The notes: generated by a model not told the origin, from the letters alone. A stretch of 64,000 bases of DNA from Kineosporia sp. R_H_3 (GCF_002198675.1 NZ_MWLL01000178.1:62001-126000); one strand, 5' to 3'. Shown: positions 26,664 through 36,242, counted from the stretch's first letter. A program made the numbers and translations.

Positions 26664-27182
26664 ATGTCGTTCACCGTGGCGAAGTTCAAGGACGTGCCCG
26701 AAGGCACCCAGGCGGGGCAGTTCACGGTCGGCGACCGCGAGCACGCGCGCAGCCTGTCCGACCTGGACCCCATCTACCGGCAGCTCATCGACGAGCCGGT
26801 CACGGCGACGATCGCGGTCATGGGCAGCACCGGCCGCCCCAACCTGACCCCGGTCTGGTTCGACTACGAGGACGACACGATCCTGCTGAACCTCGCCACC
26901 CACCGCAAGAAGGTGGACTGGCTCCGGGCGAACCCGCAGGCGACGTTCCTCCTCATGAACCCGCAGAACGCCTACCACTGGTTGAGCATCAAGGGCACCG
27001 TCACCCGCGAGGTCTCCGAGGACGACCCGGTCGAGGGCCCACGGGTCGCCGCCCAGCTGAACCGGATCTTCAAGAAGTACACCGGCGGTGACGTCTACGC
27101 CCTGCGGGACCCGTCCTTCGAGGAGCGCCGCGTCCTCTTCGAGATGAGCGTCGACTCGGTCGCCACGTTCGGCCGGCCCTGA
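26664..27182 (+). CDS. Pyridoxamine 5'-phosphate oxidase-like flavin/F420-binding protein
   Basis: The product has 172 residues with the split beta-barrel PNPOx fold (IAVMGSTGRPNLTPVWFDYEDDTILLNLATH, then KKVDWLRANPQATFLLMN). The pattern matches the actinobacterial PPOX class that uses F420 or FMN. The ATG at 26664 is preceded by GGAGGA. It is first of the rightward operon, 25 bases before a monooxygenase gene. A reductase for a pathway intermediate is likely; the cofactor is unproven. Confidence 0.83.
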   Translation: MSFTVAKFKDVPEGTQAGQFTVGDREHARSLSDLDPIYRQLIDEPVTATIAVMGSTGRPNLTPVWFDYEDDTILLNLATHRKKVDWLRANPQATFLLMNPQNAYHWLSIKGTVTREVSEDDPVEGPRVAAQLNRIFKKYTGGDVYALRDPSFEERRVLFEMSVDSVATFGRP

Positions 27183-27207
27183 GGTCGCGGTCGCCGTCGG
27201 GCCGCCC

Positions 27208-28392
27208 ATGGAGCACGCACCGCAGGTCGTCGTCGTCGGCGGTTCCATCGGGGGCCTGACCGCGGCCTGCGTCCTGCGCGACGCAGGCTGCGACGTCGAC
27301 GTCTACGAGCGGTCCGGCAGCGCCCTGACCGCGCGCGGCGCCGGCATCGCCGCGCTCGAGCAGACGCTGCGCTACCCGGTCGGGCGGGCCGGCGTCCCGA
27401 TCGAGCAGTTCTGCTCGACGACGGGGTGGATCCGGTTCCTGCGCGCCGACGGGAGCGTCGCGCACGAGCAGGAGCACCCCTACGTCTTCTCGTCGTGGAA
27501 CGCCGTCTACGGGACGCTCCTGGCGGCCTTCCCGGCGCAGCGGTACCACCTCGGCCACGAGATGGTCGGCTTCGAGGACGACGGCGAGCGCGTGCGGGTG
27601 ACGTTCGCCGACGGGCAGGTGCGCACGGCCGACCTGCTCGTCTGCGCCGACGGCATCTCCTCGGCGTCGCGGCGCCGGCTGCTGCCGCGGGCCGCCCCGC
27701 GCTACGCGGGGTACGTCGCCTGGCGCGGGGTCCTCCCCGAGGCAGACCTCGACGCCGCGACGTTCGACCGGCTGCACGACGCCCTGACGTACCAGCAGGT
27801 CCCGGGCGGGCACATCCTCGTCTACCCGATCCCCGCCACGGACGGCTCGGTCGGCGTGGGCCGGCGGCTCATGAACATGGTCTGGTACCGCAACGTTCCC
27901 GAGGACCGGCTGGCCGACGTCCTCACCGACCGCAACGGCGAGCGGCGACCGGTCTCGCTCCCGCCCGGGCTGGTCCGCGACGAGCCCGTCGACGAGATGC
28001 GCGAGCAGGCGCACGAGCTGCTCGCCCCGGCCGTCGCCCGGTTCGTCACGGCCGTTCGGGAACCGTTCATCCAGGCCGTGTTCGACCTGGACGTGCCGCG
28101 GATGGCCTTCGGCCGGGTCTGTCTCCTCGGCGACGCCGCCTTCGCCGCGCGCCCGCACGCGGCCGCCGGGACGGCCAAGGCCGCCGAGGACGGCTGGGTG
28201 CTCGCCGAGGAGCTGGTGGCCCACGACGGCGACGTGCCCGCCGCGCTAGGTTCCTGGGAGCAGCGGCAGCTGCGGCTCGGCAGCGACCTCCTGGCACGCA
28301 CCCGGGCCATCGGCGACACGTCCCAGTTCGGCGGCGGCCTGACCCCGGGTGACCCGGGCCTGATCTTCGGGCTCTACGAGCCGGGCCGGTGA
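27208..28392 (+). CDS. FAD-dependent aromatic-ring monooxygenase (2,6-dihydroxypyridine hydroxylase-like)
   Basis: The product has 394 residues of the p-hydroxybenzoate hydroxylase class: dinucleotide motif VVGGSIGGLTAACVLRDAG at the N-terminus, LLVCADGISSASRRRL (DG motif) near 150, and the GD motif VCLLGDAAFAARPHAAAG near 310. The GVGRRLMNMVWYRN stretch resembles the dihydroxypyridine hydroxylase branch, so a hydroxylated heteroaromatic is the best guess for substrate. It is in an operon with the PNPOx-like protein and GntR regulator. Confidence 0.85.
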   Translation: MEHAPQVVVVGGSIGGLTAACVLRDAGCDVDVYERSGSALTARGAGIAALEQTLRYPVGRAGVPIEQFCSTTGWIRFLRADGSVAHEQEHPYVFSSWNAVYGTLLAAFPAQRYHLGHEMVGFEDDGERVRVTFADGQVRTADLLVCADGISSASRRRLLPRAAPRYAGYVAWRGVLPEADLDAATFDRLHDALTYQQVPGGHILVYPIPATDGSVGVGRRLMNMVWYRNVPEDRLADVLTDRNGERRPVSLPPGLVRDEPVDEMREQAHELLAPAVARFVTAVREPFIQAVFDLDVPRMAFGRVCLLGDAAFAARPHAAAGTAKAAEDGWVLAEELVAHDGDVPAALGSWEQRQLRLGSDLLARTRAIGDTSQFGGGLTPGDPGLIFGLYEPGR

Positions 28393-28407
28393 CGGGGAGG
28401 AGCGGAG

Positions 28408-29211
28408 ATGGTCGGCGCGACGCGCCCCCGGAGCAGACCGGCGGTCGCCCTGCACCCCGGGATGCGCGGGTCGACGCAGGTCGTCCACGACGACCTCCGC
28501 GCCCGGATCCTCTCCGGTGAGCTGCCCGCGGGCAGCGAGCTGGCCCAGGCCAGGGTCGCCGCCGACTACGGCGTCAGCCGCGGGCCCGTGCGGGAGGCCT
28601 TCCGCATGCTGGAGCGCGAGGGCCTGCTCGCCTCCCAGGTGAACCAGCGCTGCCATGTCATGCCGATCTCCCTGACGGACGTCGAGCACGTCTACGCGCT
28701 CCGGGTCGCGAACGAGTCGCTCGCGCTCACCGTCAGCGTGCCGCGGATGACGTCCGACGAGCTGGCGACGATGGAGGGCCTGCTGCCGGCCCTGTCGGAC
28801 CCGCGCAGCCAGGACTTCGACACCTGGGAGAGCCGGCACCAGCAGTTCCACGCCCTGCTCGTGCACCACGTCGAGCCGCCCATGCGGCAGGTGCTCGCGC
28901 AGTGGGCCGACCACACCTCCCGGTACCGGCGGGTGTACCTCGCCGACGAGACCGGCGGGTGGTCCCAGGGCGCCCGCGAGCACGCCCAACTGCTCGAGCA
29001 CTGCCGGAACGCCGACGTCCCCGCCGCGGGGCGTCTGCTGGCGCAGCACCTGTCGCGGGCCGCCGTGACGCTGCTCGCCTCCATGGACCCGGGGTACGAG
29101 CCCGCGCTCCTGCGGGCCGCCGTCCGGCAGGTGGTGGCCGCGGCGGACGCCGCCGCGCAGCAGGGCGACGACCGCCCGACCCGTCGCCGGCTGCCGACGG
29201 CCGGAGCCTGA
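28408..29211 (+). CDS. GntR-family regulator with FCD ligand domain
   Basis: The product has 267 residues. A winged helix-turn-helix (about 25-90; GSELAQARVAADYGVSRGPVREAFRMLEREGLL) is followed by an all-helical FCD domain with metal-ligand-type His residues (ESRHQQFHALLVHH, REHAQLLEHCRN). GGGGAGGAG precedes the ATG. As last gene of the rightward operon it would control its own expression through the AACTGTCGRCAGT operators. The effector is probably a carboxylated pathway intermediate, by family precedent. Confidence 0.9.
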   Translation: MVGATRPRSRPAVALHPGMRGSTQVVHDDLRARILSGELPAGSELAQARVAADYGVSRGPVREAFRMLEREGLLASQVNQRCHVMPISLTDVEHVYALRVANESLALTVSVPRMTSDELATMEGLLPALSDPRSQDFDTWESRHQQFHALLVHHVEPPMRQVLAQWADHTSRYRRVYLADETGGWSQGAREHAQLLEHCRNADVPAAGRLLAQHLSRAAVTLLASMDPGYEPALLRAAVRQVVAAADAAAQQGDDRPTRRRLPTAGA

Positions 29212-29235
29212 CCGGTCGCTCCTGCAGGCGGATGC

Positions 29236-29251
29236 TCGAACATACGTACGG
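29236..29251 (+). promoter_or_regulatory. LexA/SOS-box-like site and promoter
   Basis: TCGAACATACGTACGG fits the actinobacterial SOS box (TCGAAC-N4-GTTCGG/A) with one deviating base in the right arm. It overlaps the -35 position of a promoter whose -10 box would be TACCGT at 29260-29265. A small gene starts 45 bases further on. The assignment rests on the motif only. Confidence 0.5.
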
Positions 29252-29309
29252 ATCTGCGCTACCGTGGAGGCAGGGTCGAGCCGTTCCAGCGTCTTCCGTG
29301 GAGGTCCTC

Positions 29310-29606
29310 GTGCCCGCCGTCCCCCGCTTCCGCCGTACCGAGCCCACCGGGCCGGTGACCAGGGCTCCCGAGCCGATCCCGGTCCTCGCGACCATCCGCT
29401 GGCACGCCGGTCACGCCACCGAGGAGCAGGCCCTCGCGGTCGCCTGGACCCGGAACGCCGTCGAGGTCACCTGGACCGACCCGTGGGGCGCCGAACGCAC
29501 CGACTGGGTCGAGGCGAGCGACGTCCGCCGCCCCGGCGAGCCCGCCAGGGCCGTCGAGAACCCGGACCGGCCGCCCCGTTCGAGCGGGCGCCGTCCGCGG
29601 TGGTGA
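29310..29606 (+). CDS. Small conserved protein, possibly SOS-induced
   Basis: The product has 98 residues; the core is a beta-rich segment (VLATIRWHAGHATEEQALAVAWTRNAVEVTW, with WVEASDVRR after it). I recall similar short proteins near mutagenesis genes of actinomycetes but cannot confirm the family. The GTG at 29310 is preferred over an upstream ATG because GGAGG lies 5 bases before it and the upstream codons overlap the promoter. No mutagenesis genes flank it here. Confidence 0.65.
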   Translation: MPAVPRFRRTEPTGPVTRAPEPIPVLATIRWHAGHATEEQALAVAWTRNAVEVTWTDPWGAERTDWVEASDVRRPGEPARAVENPDRPPRSSGRRPRW

Positions 29607-29772
29607 CGCAGGGGCCGGTTGTCGATCTCCAGACGTGACCCCGATCACACTTCTCTGGCATCTCGACGGCCCGGGGTCCGACTCGGATAAGGCGACCGGA
29701 GCACAGCCGGATCGTCTCCGTAGTGACGGCAGCACGCAGTGTCGCTAAGTCCGGTTCGTCCCCTCGTGTCGT

Positions 29773-29804
29773 CGATCATGGGCCTCGATGATCGCGCCTA
29801 GGAT
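29773..29804 (+). promoter_or_regulatory. Inverted repeat and -10 box upstream of the SH3 protein gene
   Basis: CGATCAT (29773-29779) and ATGATCG (29788-29794) are a perfect 7-bp inverted repeat around the expected -35 region. A TAGGAT -10 box follows at 29799-29804. The GTG of the secreted SH3 protein is 36 bases downstream. The arrangement suggests an operator-controlled promoter. The rest of 29607-29839 shows no gene. Confidence 0.4.
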
Positions 29805-29839
29805 GTCCGAGTTAACCGTTCCCGAGCGGGAGAGAGTTC

Positions 29840-30790
29840 GTGTCCCGAGGCCGTCACCGCGTGGAGCCCGTCAAGCGCTCGCTCCCGCCGATCCCGCGTC
29901 TCCCGCGTCTCCCGCGTCTCCCGCGTCAGCTGCCCCGCCCGTTCGTCGCCGCCGGTGTCGGCACGGCGCTGCTCGGCGTGACCCTGGGCGTCACCCTCTG
30001 GCCCGACACGAGCACGGGGCCGACGGTCCAGACCGTCGTCGCCGGCGAGCAGGACGCCCTCCGCGCCGCCGACGCCCTCCGGGCCGCGGCCGCACTGCGG
30101 ACCGAGGAGCGGACGAGCCGGGACCGGCCCGCGTCGCCCGCGCCGACGGCTCCCACCGCCACCCCGAAGGCCACCCCGACGCCCGACCCGGTGCCGGCCG
30201 TCGTCCGGAAGATGTGGGTCGAGACCCAGGTCAACGTCCGCTCCGGGCCGTCGGCGAGCACGGACCGCATCGGCAGCCTGAAGGCGCTCGCGCGGGTCGG
30301 CGTCACCGGCGAGACGAAGAGCGGCTGGACCCAGGTCGTGACCGACGGCCGCGCCGGATGGGTCCGGTCCACGTACCTGTCGAAGACGAAGCCCACGCCG
30401 AAGCCGAAGAGCGCGGCCAAGGGCGTGTCGAACGCCTCCTGCTCCATCAGCACGAGTATCGAGGCGCACCTGTCGTCGAACGCCCGCGCCGTGTACCGCG
30501 CCGTGTGCGCCGCCTACGGCAGCTCGGTGTCGTCCTTCGGCGGCTACCGCGCCGGGGACGACGGCGACCACGGCAGCGGCCGGGCCGTCGACATCATGGT
30601 GTCCGGCGACCCCGGGTGGACGATCGCCCGCTACGTCCAGGCGCACGCCCGCGAGCTCGGTGTCACGTACGTGATCTACCAGCAGCAGATCTGGATGGCC
30701 GGCAACCCGACCAGCCAGTGGAAGGGCATGGAGGACCGCGGCAGCCGGACCGCGAACCACTTCGACCACGTGCACGTCAGCGTCTCGTAG
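29840..30790 (+). CDS. Secreted/membrane-anchored SH3-domain protein with C-terminal peptidase-like domain
   Basis: The product has 316 residues. A basic Pro/Arg-rich N-terminus precedes one membrane segment (about 35-53), so the protein is probably exported and anchored. A Pro/Thr linker leads to a bacterial SH3 domain (about 128-180; VNVRSGPSASTDRIGSL). The C-terminal 115 residues (FGGYRAGDDGDHGSGRAVDIMV, then HFDHVHVS) carry His/Asp residues like D-Ala-D-Ala carboxypeptidase-type zinc domains. A cell-wall role is likely. GGGAGAG precedes the GTG start. The 3' end overlaps convergent kdpC by 14 bases. Confidence 0.8.
   Translation: MSRGRHRVEPVKRSLPPIPRLPRLPRLPRQLPRPFVAAGVGTALLGVTLGVTLWPDTSTGPTVQTVVAGEQDALRAADALRAAAALRTEERTSRDRPASPAPTAPTATPKATPTPDPVPAVVRKMWVETQVNVRSGPSASTDRIGSLKALARVGVTGETKSGWTQVVTDGRAGWVRSTYLSKTKPTPKPKSAAKGVSNASCSISTSIEAHLSSNARAVYRAVCAAYGSSVSSFGGYRAGDDGDHGSGRAVDIMVSGDPGWTIARYVQAHARELGVTYVIYQQQIWMAGNPTSQWKGMEDRGSRTANHFDHVHVSVS
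29894..29927 (+). repeat. Tandem 9-bp repeat (CCGCGTCTC, 3.8 copies) inside a gene
   Basis: Three full copies and one partial copy lie in frame and encode a Pro-Arg-Leu repeat just before the membrane anchor of the SH3 protein. Copy-number change would lengthen or shorten the cytoplasmic tail by three residues without a frameshift. Confidence 0.75.
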
Positions 30791-31658
30791 CGTCGTCCAG
30801 CGCGAGGTTCAGCCGGAGGACGTCGACCGTGGGCTCCCCGAGGAACCCCAGGGCGCGAGGGCGCGTGTTCGCGTCGACGAGCGTCAGCACCTGGTCGACC
30901 GTGAGCCCGCGGGCGGTCGCGACCCGTGCCGCCTGAAGCCGGGCGAAGGCGACGCTGATCCCCGGGTCGAGGCCGCTCGCGCTCGCGGTGACGGCGTCGG
31001 CCGGCACGGCCGGGGACGCCGGCGCGTCTCCCCGGACGGGGGTGACCACCGCCCCCGCGTAGTCGGCGCCCGGCTCGGCGCACTCGACCCGGGCTCCCTC
31101 GTACGTCGCGACGAACGGCGTGGCGGGGCAGGCCTCGTTGAGGCTGACGGCCCGGGTGACCGGTCCGGTGAGACCGTCCCGGTGGAAGACGCCGAGCACC
31201 GCACCGACGCCCCCGGTGGTGCAGAAGGGACGGCGTCCGTCGACGCCCTCTCGGGTACCGATCTCGAGGCTGCGCGCGCAGACCCGGGTGAGCAGGCTCT
31301 GCGTGCCGGTGTCCCCGGCGACGGCGGGGTCGGGCAGGGAGTCGACGACGCTCTCCGGACCGAGGTTGGACGCGCCCGACGCGAGCGGGTCGTAGCCGTC
31401 CCCCGCCGCGGACGGTCGGGACTGGAAGTACCGCGGCAGCGCGGCGCCGTCCGCGTCGGTGAACGACTGCCCGACGAGGGCGCTGCCGACCGTGCGGCCG
31501 TCGTGCGTGAGGAGGCTGCCGCCGGCCCGGTCGCGCAGGCCCGGGACCTGCGCGAGGAGCGTGACGAGCAACGGGTAGGCGACCCCGAGGAGCAGGGTCA
31601 GGACGAGCAGGGCCCGCAGTGCTGCGGAGTACTGGGCGATCCAGGGGACGCGACGCAT
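30777..31658 (-). CDS. kdpC: KdpC, potassium-transporting ATPase subunit C, enlarged
   Basis: The N-terminal membrane helix (about 14-36) and family blocks are present (LVGQSFTDADGAALPRYFQSRPSA, NLGPES; DPGISVAFARLQAARVATARGL; VLRLNLALDD at the end). At 293 residues it is about 100 longer than E. coli KdpC. The extra part (about 103-218) lies outside the membrane and carries four Cys (127, 146, 177, 193). KdpC helps the KdpFABC complex bind K+ or ATP tightly. It lies 20 bases after kdpB. Confidence 0.93.
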   Translation of the reverse strand: MRRVPWIAQYSAALRALLVLTLLLGVAYPLLVTLLAQVPGLRDRAGGSLLTHDGRTVGSALVGQSFTDADGAALPRYFQSRPSAAGDGYDPLASGASNLGPESVVDSLPDPAVAGDTGTQSLLTRVCARSLEIGTREGVDGRRPFCTTGGVGAVLGVFHRDGLTGPVTRAVSLNEACPATPFVATYEGARVECAEPGADYAGAVVTPVRGDAPASPAVPADAVTASASGLDPGISVAFARLQAARVATARGLTVDQVLTLVDANTRPRALGFLGEPTVDVLRLNLALDDATRR

Positions 31659-31678
31659 CAGGAGATCCTCACGGGGGC

Positions 31679-33916
31679 TCAGGAGAGCCCGGGGACGAGG
31701 GCGACGAGGAGGTCGATGACCTTGATGCCGACGAACGGGGCGACGACGCCGCCGAGCCCGTAGACGAACAGGTTGCGGCGCAACAGGTCGGCGGCGCTGC
31801 TCGGGGTGTACCGGACGCCGCGCAGGGCGAGCGGGATGAGCGCGACGATGACGAGCGCGTTGAAGACGACGGCGGACAGGATCGCCGTCGTCGGGCTGTG
31901 GAGCCGCATGACGTTGAGCGTGTCCAGGCCGGGGTAGAGGCCGGCGAACATCGCGGGGATGATCGCGAAGTACTTCGCGACGTCGTTCGCGATGGAGAAC
32001 GTCGTCAGGGCACCGCGGGTGATGAGCAGCTGCTTGCCGATCTCGACGATCTCGATGAGCTTGGTCGGGTCGGAGTCGAGGTCGACCATGTTCCCGGCCT
32101 CCTTGGCGGCCGAGGTCCCGGTGTTCATCGCGACCCCGACGTCCGCCTGGGCGAGCGCGGGTGCGTCGTTGGTGCCGTCACCGGTCATCGCGACGAGCCG
32201 GCCGCCGGCCTGCTCCTTCGCGATGAGCGCGAGCTTGTCCTCCGGGGTGGCCTCGGCGAGGAAGTCGTCGACGCCCGCCTCCGCGGCGATCGCCTTGGCG
32301 GTCAACGGGTTGTCACCGGTGATCATCACGGTGCGGATGCCCATCCGGCGCATCTCGTCGAAGCGTTCCCGCAGGCCGTCCTTGACGACGTCCTTGAGGT
32401 GGACGACGCCGAGCGCCCGCGCCGGCCGGCCCGCTCGCTGCTCGGCGACGACGAGCGGCGTCCCGCCCGCTGCGCTGACGGCATCCACCGCGGCCTCGAG
32501 ACCGCGCTCGGAGTCCGTCTCTGCCGACGTGCTCGTGACCCCCGAGGTGGCGTTCTGCTCGCGGACCCAGGCGATCACGGCCGCGGCGGCGCCCTTGCGG
32601 ATCCGACGGACGGCGCCGTCCGGGTCGTCGTGCAGGTCGACGCCCGACATCCGGGTCTGGGCGGTGAACGGCACCCAGACGGCCCCGCGGAGCTCGCCCT
32701 GATGACGCTCGCGCAGCCCGTGCGCCTGCTTGACGTGGACGACGATCGAGCGGCCCTCGGGGGTCTCGTCGGCGAGGCTCGAGAGCTGGGCGGCGTCGGC
32801 GAGGTCGGCCGGGTCGACGCCCGGCGCGGGCAGCAGCTCGCTCGCCTGCCGGTTGCCGAGGGTGATCGTGCCCGTCTTGTCGAGCAGCAGGGTGTTCACG
32901 TCCCCGGCCGCCTCGACGGCGCGTCCGGACATCGCCAGGACGTTGCGCTGGACGAGGCGGTCCATGCCCGCGATCCCGATCGCCGAGAGCAGCGCCCCGA
33001 TGGTCGTCGGGATCAGGCAGACGAGCAGGGCGACGAGGACGACGCCGGTGACGCCGTCGGCGTCCAGCGCCAGGGTGTCCGGGGCCGCGGTCTGCTGCGC
33101 CTTGGCGTAGACGGCCAGCGGCTGGAGCGTCGCGACGGCGAGCAGGAAGATCACCGTGAGGGCCGCGAGAAGGATGTTCAGCGCGATCTCGTTCGGCGTC
33201 TTCTGCCGGTCCGCGCCCTCGACGAGGGCGATCATCCGGTCCAGGAAGCTCTCCCCGGGGCGCTGCGTGACGCGGACGACGATCCGGTCGGACAGGACGC
33301 TCGTGCCGCCGGTCACGGCGCTGCGGTCGCCGCCGGACTCGCGGATCACGGGCGCGGACTCGCCGGTGATGGCCGACTCGTCGACGCTCGCGATGCCCTC
33401 GACGACGTCGCCGTCGCCGGGGATCACCTGGCCCGCCTCGACGACGACGACGTCGCCGGGCTGCAGCGCGGCCGCCGGCACCTGCTCCTCCTCGAGCGTG
33501 TCCGCGGAGGCGCCCGGCGACCACCCGATCAGCCGGCGCGCGGTCGCGTCCTGCTTGGCCCGGCGCAGCGAGTCCGCCTGGGCCTTGCCGCGCCCCTCGG
33601 CGACGGCCTCGGCGAGGTTGGCGAAGACCACGGTGGCCCACAGCCAGGCCGTGACGACCCAGGCGAAGGCCGACGGGTGCAGGACGGCGAGCACCGTCGT
33701 CCAGACCGAGCCGACCTCGACGATGAGCATCACCGGGTTGTGCCACAGGATGCGCGGGTCGAGCTTGCGCAGGGCGTCGGGCAGCGAGGTCCACAGGAGC
33801 TTCGGGTCGAGCAGCCCGCCGCCGACGCGGCGGTGGGCCGTGCCGGCCGGGTCGGAGGGTTCCGGGGTGCCGCCCGGGCGGGCGTCGGCGGGGTCGGTGA
33901 GGACGGGGGTGGTCAT
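31679..33916 (-). CDS. kdpB: KdpB, P-type ATPase subunit of the K+ transporter
   Basis: The product has 745 residues. The phosphorylation motif [10 protein letters not shown], the TGES actuator loop ([10 protein letters not shown]), the hinge [21 protein letters not shown] and the KdpB-specific [18 protein letters not shown] are all present. It hydrolyses ATP to drive high-affinity K+ uptake through KdpA. The N-terminal 35 residues are a hydrophilic extension. The ATG overlaps the kdpA stop. Confidence 0.97.
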   Translation of the reverse strand: MTTPVLTDPADARPGGTPEPSDPAGTAHRRVGGGLLDPKLLWTSLPDALRKLDPRILWHNPVMLIVEVGSVWTTVLAVLHPSAFAWVVTAWLWATVVFANLAEAVAEGRGKAQADSLRRAKQDATARRLIGWSPGASADTLEEEQVPAAALQPGDVVVVEAGQVIPGDGDVVEGIASVDESAITGESAPVIRESGGDRSAVTGGTSVLSDRIVVRVTQRPGESFLDRMIALVEGADRQKTPNEIALNILLAALTVIFLLAVATLQPLAVYAKAQQTAAPDTLALDADGVTGVVLVALLVCLIPTTIGALLSAIGIAGMDRLVQRNVLAMSGRAVEAAGDVNTLLLDKTGTITLGNRQASELLPAPGVDPADLADAAQLSSLADETPEGRSIVVHVKQAHGLRERHQGELRGAVWVPFTAQTRMSGVDLHDDPDGAVRRIRKGAAAAVIAWVREQNATSGVTSTSAETDSERGLEAAVDAVSAAGGTPLVVAEQRAGRPARALGVVHLKDVVKDGLRERFDEMRRMGIRTVMITGDNPLTAKAIAAEAGVDDFLAEATPEDKLALIAKEQAGGRLVAMTGDGTNDAPALAQADVGVAMNTGTSAAKEAGNMVDLDSDPTKLIEIVEIGKQLLITRGALTTFSIANDVAKYFAIIPAMFAGLYPGLDTLNVMRLHSPTTAILSAVVFNALVIVALIPLALRGVRYTPSSAADLLRRNLFVYGLGGVVAPFVGIKVIDLLVALVPGLS

Positions 33917-35574
33917 GACAGTCCCTCCGCGAGGGGGCCGAGCGCGAGCGCGGGCAGGTAGGTCAGGGCGACGAGGACGACGGTGACCCCGACGAGCATC
34001 CCGACGAAGAGCGGCTGGTAGGTCCGCAGCGTCCCGGCGGACTCCGGGACGGGCTTCTGTGCCGCGAAGGAGCCGGCGAGCCCGAGCACGAAGATGATCG
34101 GCAGGAACCGGCCGAAGAGCATCGCCAGCCCGAGAGTCGTGTTGTACCAAGGGGTGTTCGCGTCGAGACCGGCGAACGCGGAGCCGTTGTTGTTGCCGGC
34201 GGAGGTGTACGCGTAGAGCACCTCGGACAGGCCGTGCGGGCCGACGTTCAGCATGGAGGAGCGCGCCGCGGCGAGGCTCATCGCGGCCGCCGTGCCGACC
34301 AGGACGATGGTCGGGGTCGTGAGGAAGTACAGCGAGGCGAACTTGATCTCGCGGGCGCCGATCTTCTTGCCGAGGTACTCCGGGGTGCGCCCGACCATGA
34401 GCCCCGCGACGAAGACCGTGATGACGGCGAGCACGAGCATCCCGTACAGGCCCGAGCCGACGCCGCCGGGCGCGACCTCGCCGAGCATCATGTTGACGAG
34501 GAGCACGCCACCGCCGAGCCCCGTGTAGCTCGAGTGGAAGGAGTCCACCGCCCCGGTCGACGTCAGCGTGGTCGCCGCCCCGAAGACCGCCGACTGCCCG
34601 ACCCCGAACCGGGCCTCGGTGCCCTCGGTCGCAGCGCCCACGGCCTGCGGCACGGTCCCTGCGGCGGCGGCCTGGGCGAACGAGATCGCCGCGGTGCTCA
34701 GCAGGGCGAGGATCGCCATCACCGCGGCGATCGCCAGCCCCTGCCTGCGGTCCCCGACCATCCGGCCGAAGACCCGGGGCATGCTGAACGGGATGACGAG
34801 GAGGAGGTAGACCTGGAGCCAGTTCGTCCACGAGGTCGGGTTCTCGAACGGGTGGGCGCTGTTGGCGTTGTAGAAGCCGCCGCCGTTCGTGCCGAGCTCC
34901 TTGATGACCTCCTGGCTCGCGACCGGGCCGCCCGGGATGTGCTGGGCGGCACCGGCCAGGGTCGTGACATCCGTTCCGCCCGTGAGGTTCTGGACGGCGC
35001 CTGCGGCGACGAGCACGAGTGCGCCGACCACGCTGGCCGGCAGCAGGACGCGCAGGCAGATCCGCACGAGGTCGACCCAGAAGTTGCCGACGGTGTCCGT
35101 CGAGTGCCGGACCATGCCGCGCACGAGTGCCACGGCGACGGCGATCCCGACCGCTGCGGAGACGAAGTTCTGCACCGCGAGGCCGCTCATCTGGACGAGG
35201 TGCCCCATGGTCGCCTCACCCGAGTAGGACTGCCAGTTCGTGTTCGTCACGAAGCTCACGGCCGTGTTGAAGGCCTGGTCCGGCGCGACCGGCTCCCTGC
35301 CCAGGCTCAGCGGGAGCCTGTCCTGCAGGCGTTGCAGGGCGTACAGGGCCAGCACGCCGACGGCGGAGAAGGCCAGGACGCTGCGCGCGTACACGCTCCA
35401 CCGCTGCTCCCCGTCCGGGGAGGCACCGATGCTGCGGTACACCAGTAGCTCGACCCGGCCGTGGCCGGGCGCGGTGACGGCGCGATGCAGCCAGTCCCCG
35501 ACGAAGCGGTACGAGAGGGCGAGCGCCGCGACGAGCGCGACGACGAAGAGCAGGGTGGACGTGTTCGATGACAT
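33913..35574 (-). CDS. kdpA: KdpA, K+-binding channel-like subunit
   Basis: The product has 553 residues with about 10 membrane helices. The selectivity-filter segments of KdpA are recognisable ([48 protein letters not shown]). It is the normal length for the family. It is part of the kdpFABC operon; the stop overlaps the kdpB start. The ribosome site is weak. Confidence 0.97.
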   Translation of the reverse strand: MSSNTSTLLFVVALVAALALSYRFVGDWLHRAVTAPGHGRVELLVYRSIGASPDGEQRWSVYARSVLAFSAVGVLALYALQRLQDRLPLSLGREPVAPDQAFNTAVSFVTNTNWQSYSGEATMGHLVQMSGLAVQNFVSAAVGIAVAVALVRGMVRHSTDTVGNFWVDLVRICLRVLLPASVVGALVLVAAGAVQNLTGGTDVTTLAGAAQHIPGGPVASQEVIKELGTNGGGFYNANSAHPFENPTSWTNWLQVYLLLVIPFSMPRVFGRMVGDRRQGLAIAAVMAILALLSTAAISFAQAAAAGTVPQAVGAATEGTEARFGVGQSAVFGAATTLTSTGAVDSFHSSYTGLGGGVLLVNMMLGEVAPGGVGSGLYGMLVLAVITVFVAGLMVGRTPEYLGKKIGAREIKFASLYFLTTPTIVLVGTAAAMSLAAARSSMLNVGPHGLSEVLYAYTSAGNNNGSAFAGLDANTPWYNTTLGLAMLFGRFLPIIFVLGLAGSFAAQKPVPESAGTLRTYQPLFVGMLVGVTVVLVALTYLPALALGPLAEGLS

Positions 35575-35649
35575 CCCATGACCGATGTTCGGGAGCGACT
35601 CGCGTGCGGACCACGCGAGAGGACGGCGGCCGCTCGGGCCGCGGGCGGG

Positions 35650-35739
35650 TCAGAACTTCTCGGGGAACAGCAGCGCCGTGACCACGAAGACCGTCAGCCC
35701 GACGGCCAGGACCAGGCCCACCACGTTCTCGACACTCAT
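35650..35739 (-). CDS. kdpF: KdpF, small stabilising subunit
   Basis: This 29-residue frame, too short for most gene callers, has one hydrophobic helix and the typical end ALLFPEKF, matching KdpF. It sits 75 bases upstream of kdpA on the same strand. KdpF stabilises the KdpABC complex in the membrane. Confidence 0.9.
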   Translation of the reverse strand: MSVENVVGLVLAVGLTVFVVTALLFPEKF

Positions 35740-35754
35740 GCCGGAGTCACCCCC

Positions 35755-35838
35755 TCACATCCGCTCGACGCCGCGCAGCAGCGCGACGAGGGCGGCGAAC
35801 CCCGCGACCACGACGAGCACGTAGACGACGTCGGTCAT
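35755..35838 (-). CDS. 27-residue membrane peptide upstream of kdpF
   Basis: The start codon overlaps the stop of the upstream membrane-protein gene (ATGA), and the frame ends 15 bases before kdpF. The sequence begins MTDVVYVLVVVAGF and ends RGVERM, with a single helix. Similar tiny proteins ahead of kdpF occur in other actinomycetes as far as I recall. It may be a further accessory subunit. Confidence 0.7.
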   Translation of the reverse strand: MTDVVYVLVVVAGFAALVALLRGVERM

Positions 35839-36242
35839 GACGCACCGCCGTCGCGCGCGGGTGACGAGGCGACGGCGCCGAGCGCCGCGCCGAGGACGGC
35901 GACGCAGAGCAGGAGCCCCAGCCGGGCGCCGTCCCCCGGGTGCCAGGTCAGCAGGCCGGAACGGTTCTCCAGGAAGCCGTCCACGAGCAGGAAGGCGACG
36001 CCGGCCACCGCGAGGCCCGCACGCCAGTCCCGGCTCAGGAACGCCACCGCGGCGACGGCGGCGGCCGGCAGCCACAGCCGGGCGGCCGCGGCCGACGGGA
36101 ACGCCCCGGCGCACAGGCAGGCCGCCGCGACCACGGCGGCGCCGAGGGGGGCGGAGAAGCCGAACGGCACCCCCGCCGGAGAACGTGGCACGCTCCCGGT
36201 GACCTCGATGGCCGGGCTTCCGGCCACGGTCCGTCTCGACAT
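35835..36242 (-). CDS. Four-helix membrane protein, first gene of the kdp operon
   Basis: The product has 135 residues with four hydrophobic segments (about 30-50, 56-73, 76-92 and 105-125) and a short NRSGLLTWH loop. The arrangement recalls the four-helix membrane domain of KdpD, but no kinase or KdpD N-terminal domain is attached. The ATG at 36242 follows GAGGTG. It leads the operon and overlaps the 27-residue peptide gene. A sensory or assembly role is inferred. Confidence 0.65.
   Translation of the reverse strand: MSRRTVAGSPAIEVTGSVPRSPAGVPFGFSAPLGAAVVAAACLCAGAFPSAAAARLWLPAAAVAAVAFLSRDWRAGLAVAGVAFLLVDGFLENRSGLLTWHPGDGARLGLLLCVAVLGAALGAVASSPARDGGAS

Noticed and set aside
29640-29839. Possible c-di-AMP (ydaO-type) riboswitch before a cell-wall-hydrolase-like gene
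   Set aside because: The gene context fits, but the conserved core blocks of that riboswitch as I know them are not found; only a short inverted repeat and a -10 box are visible.
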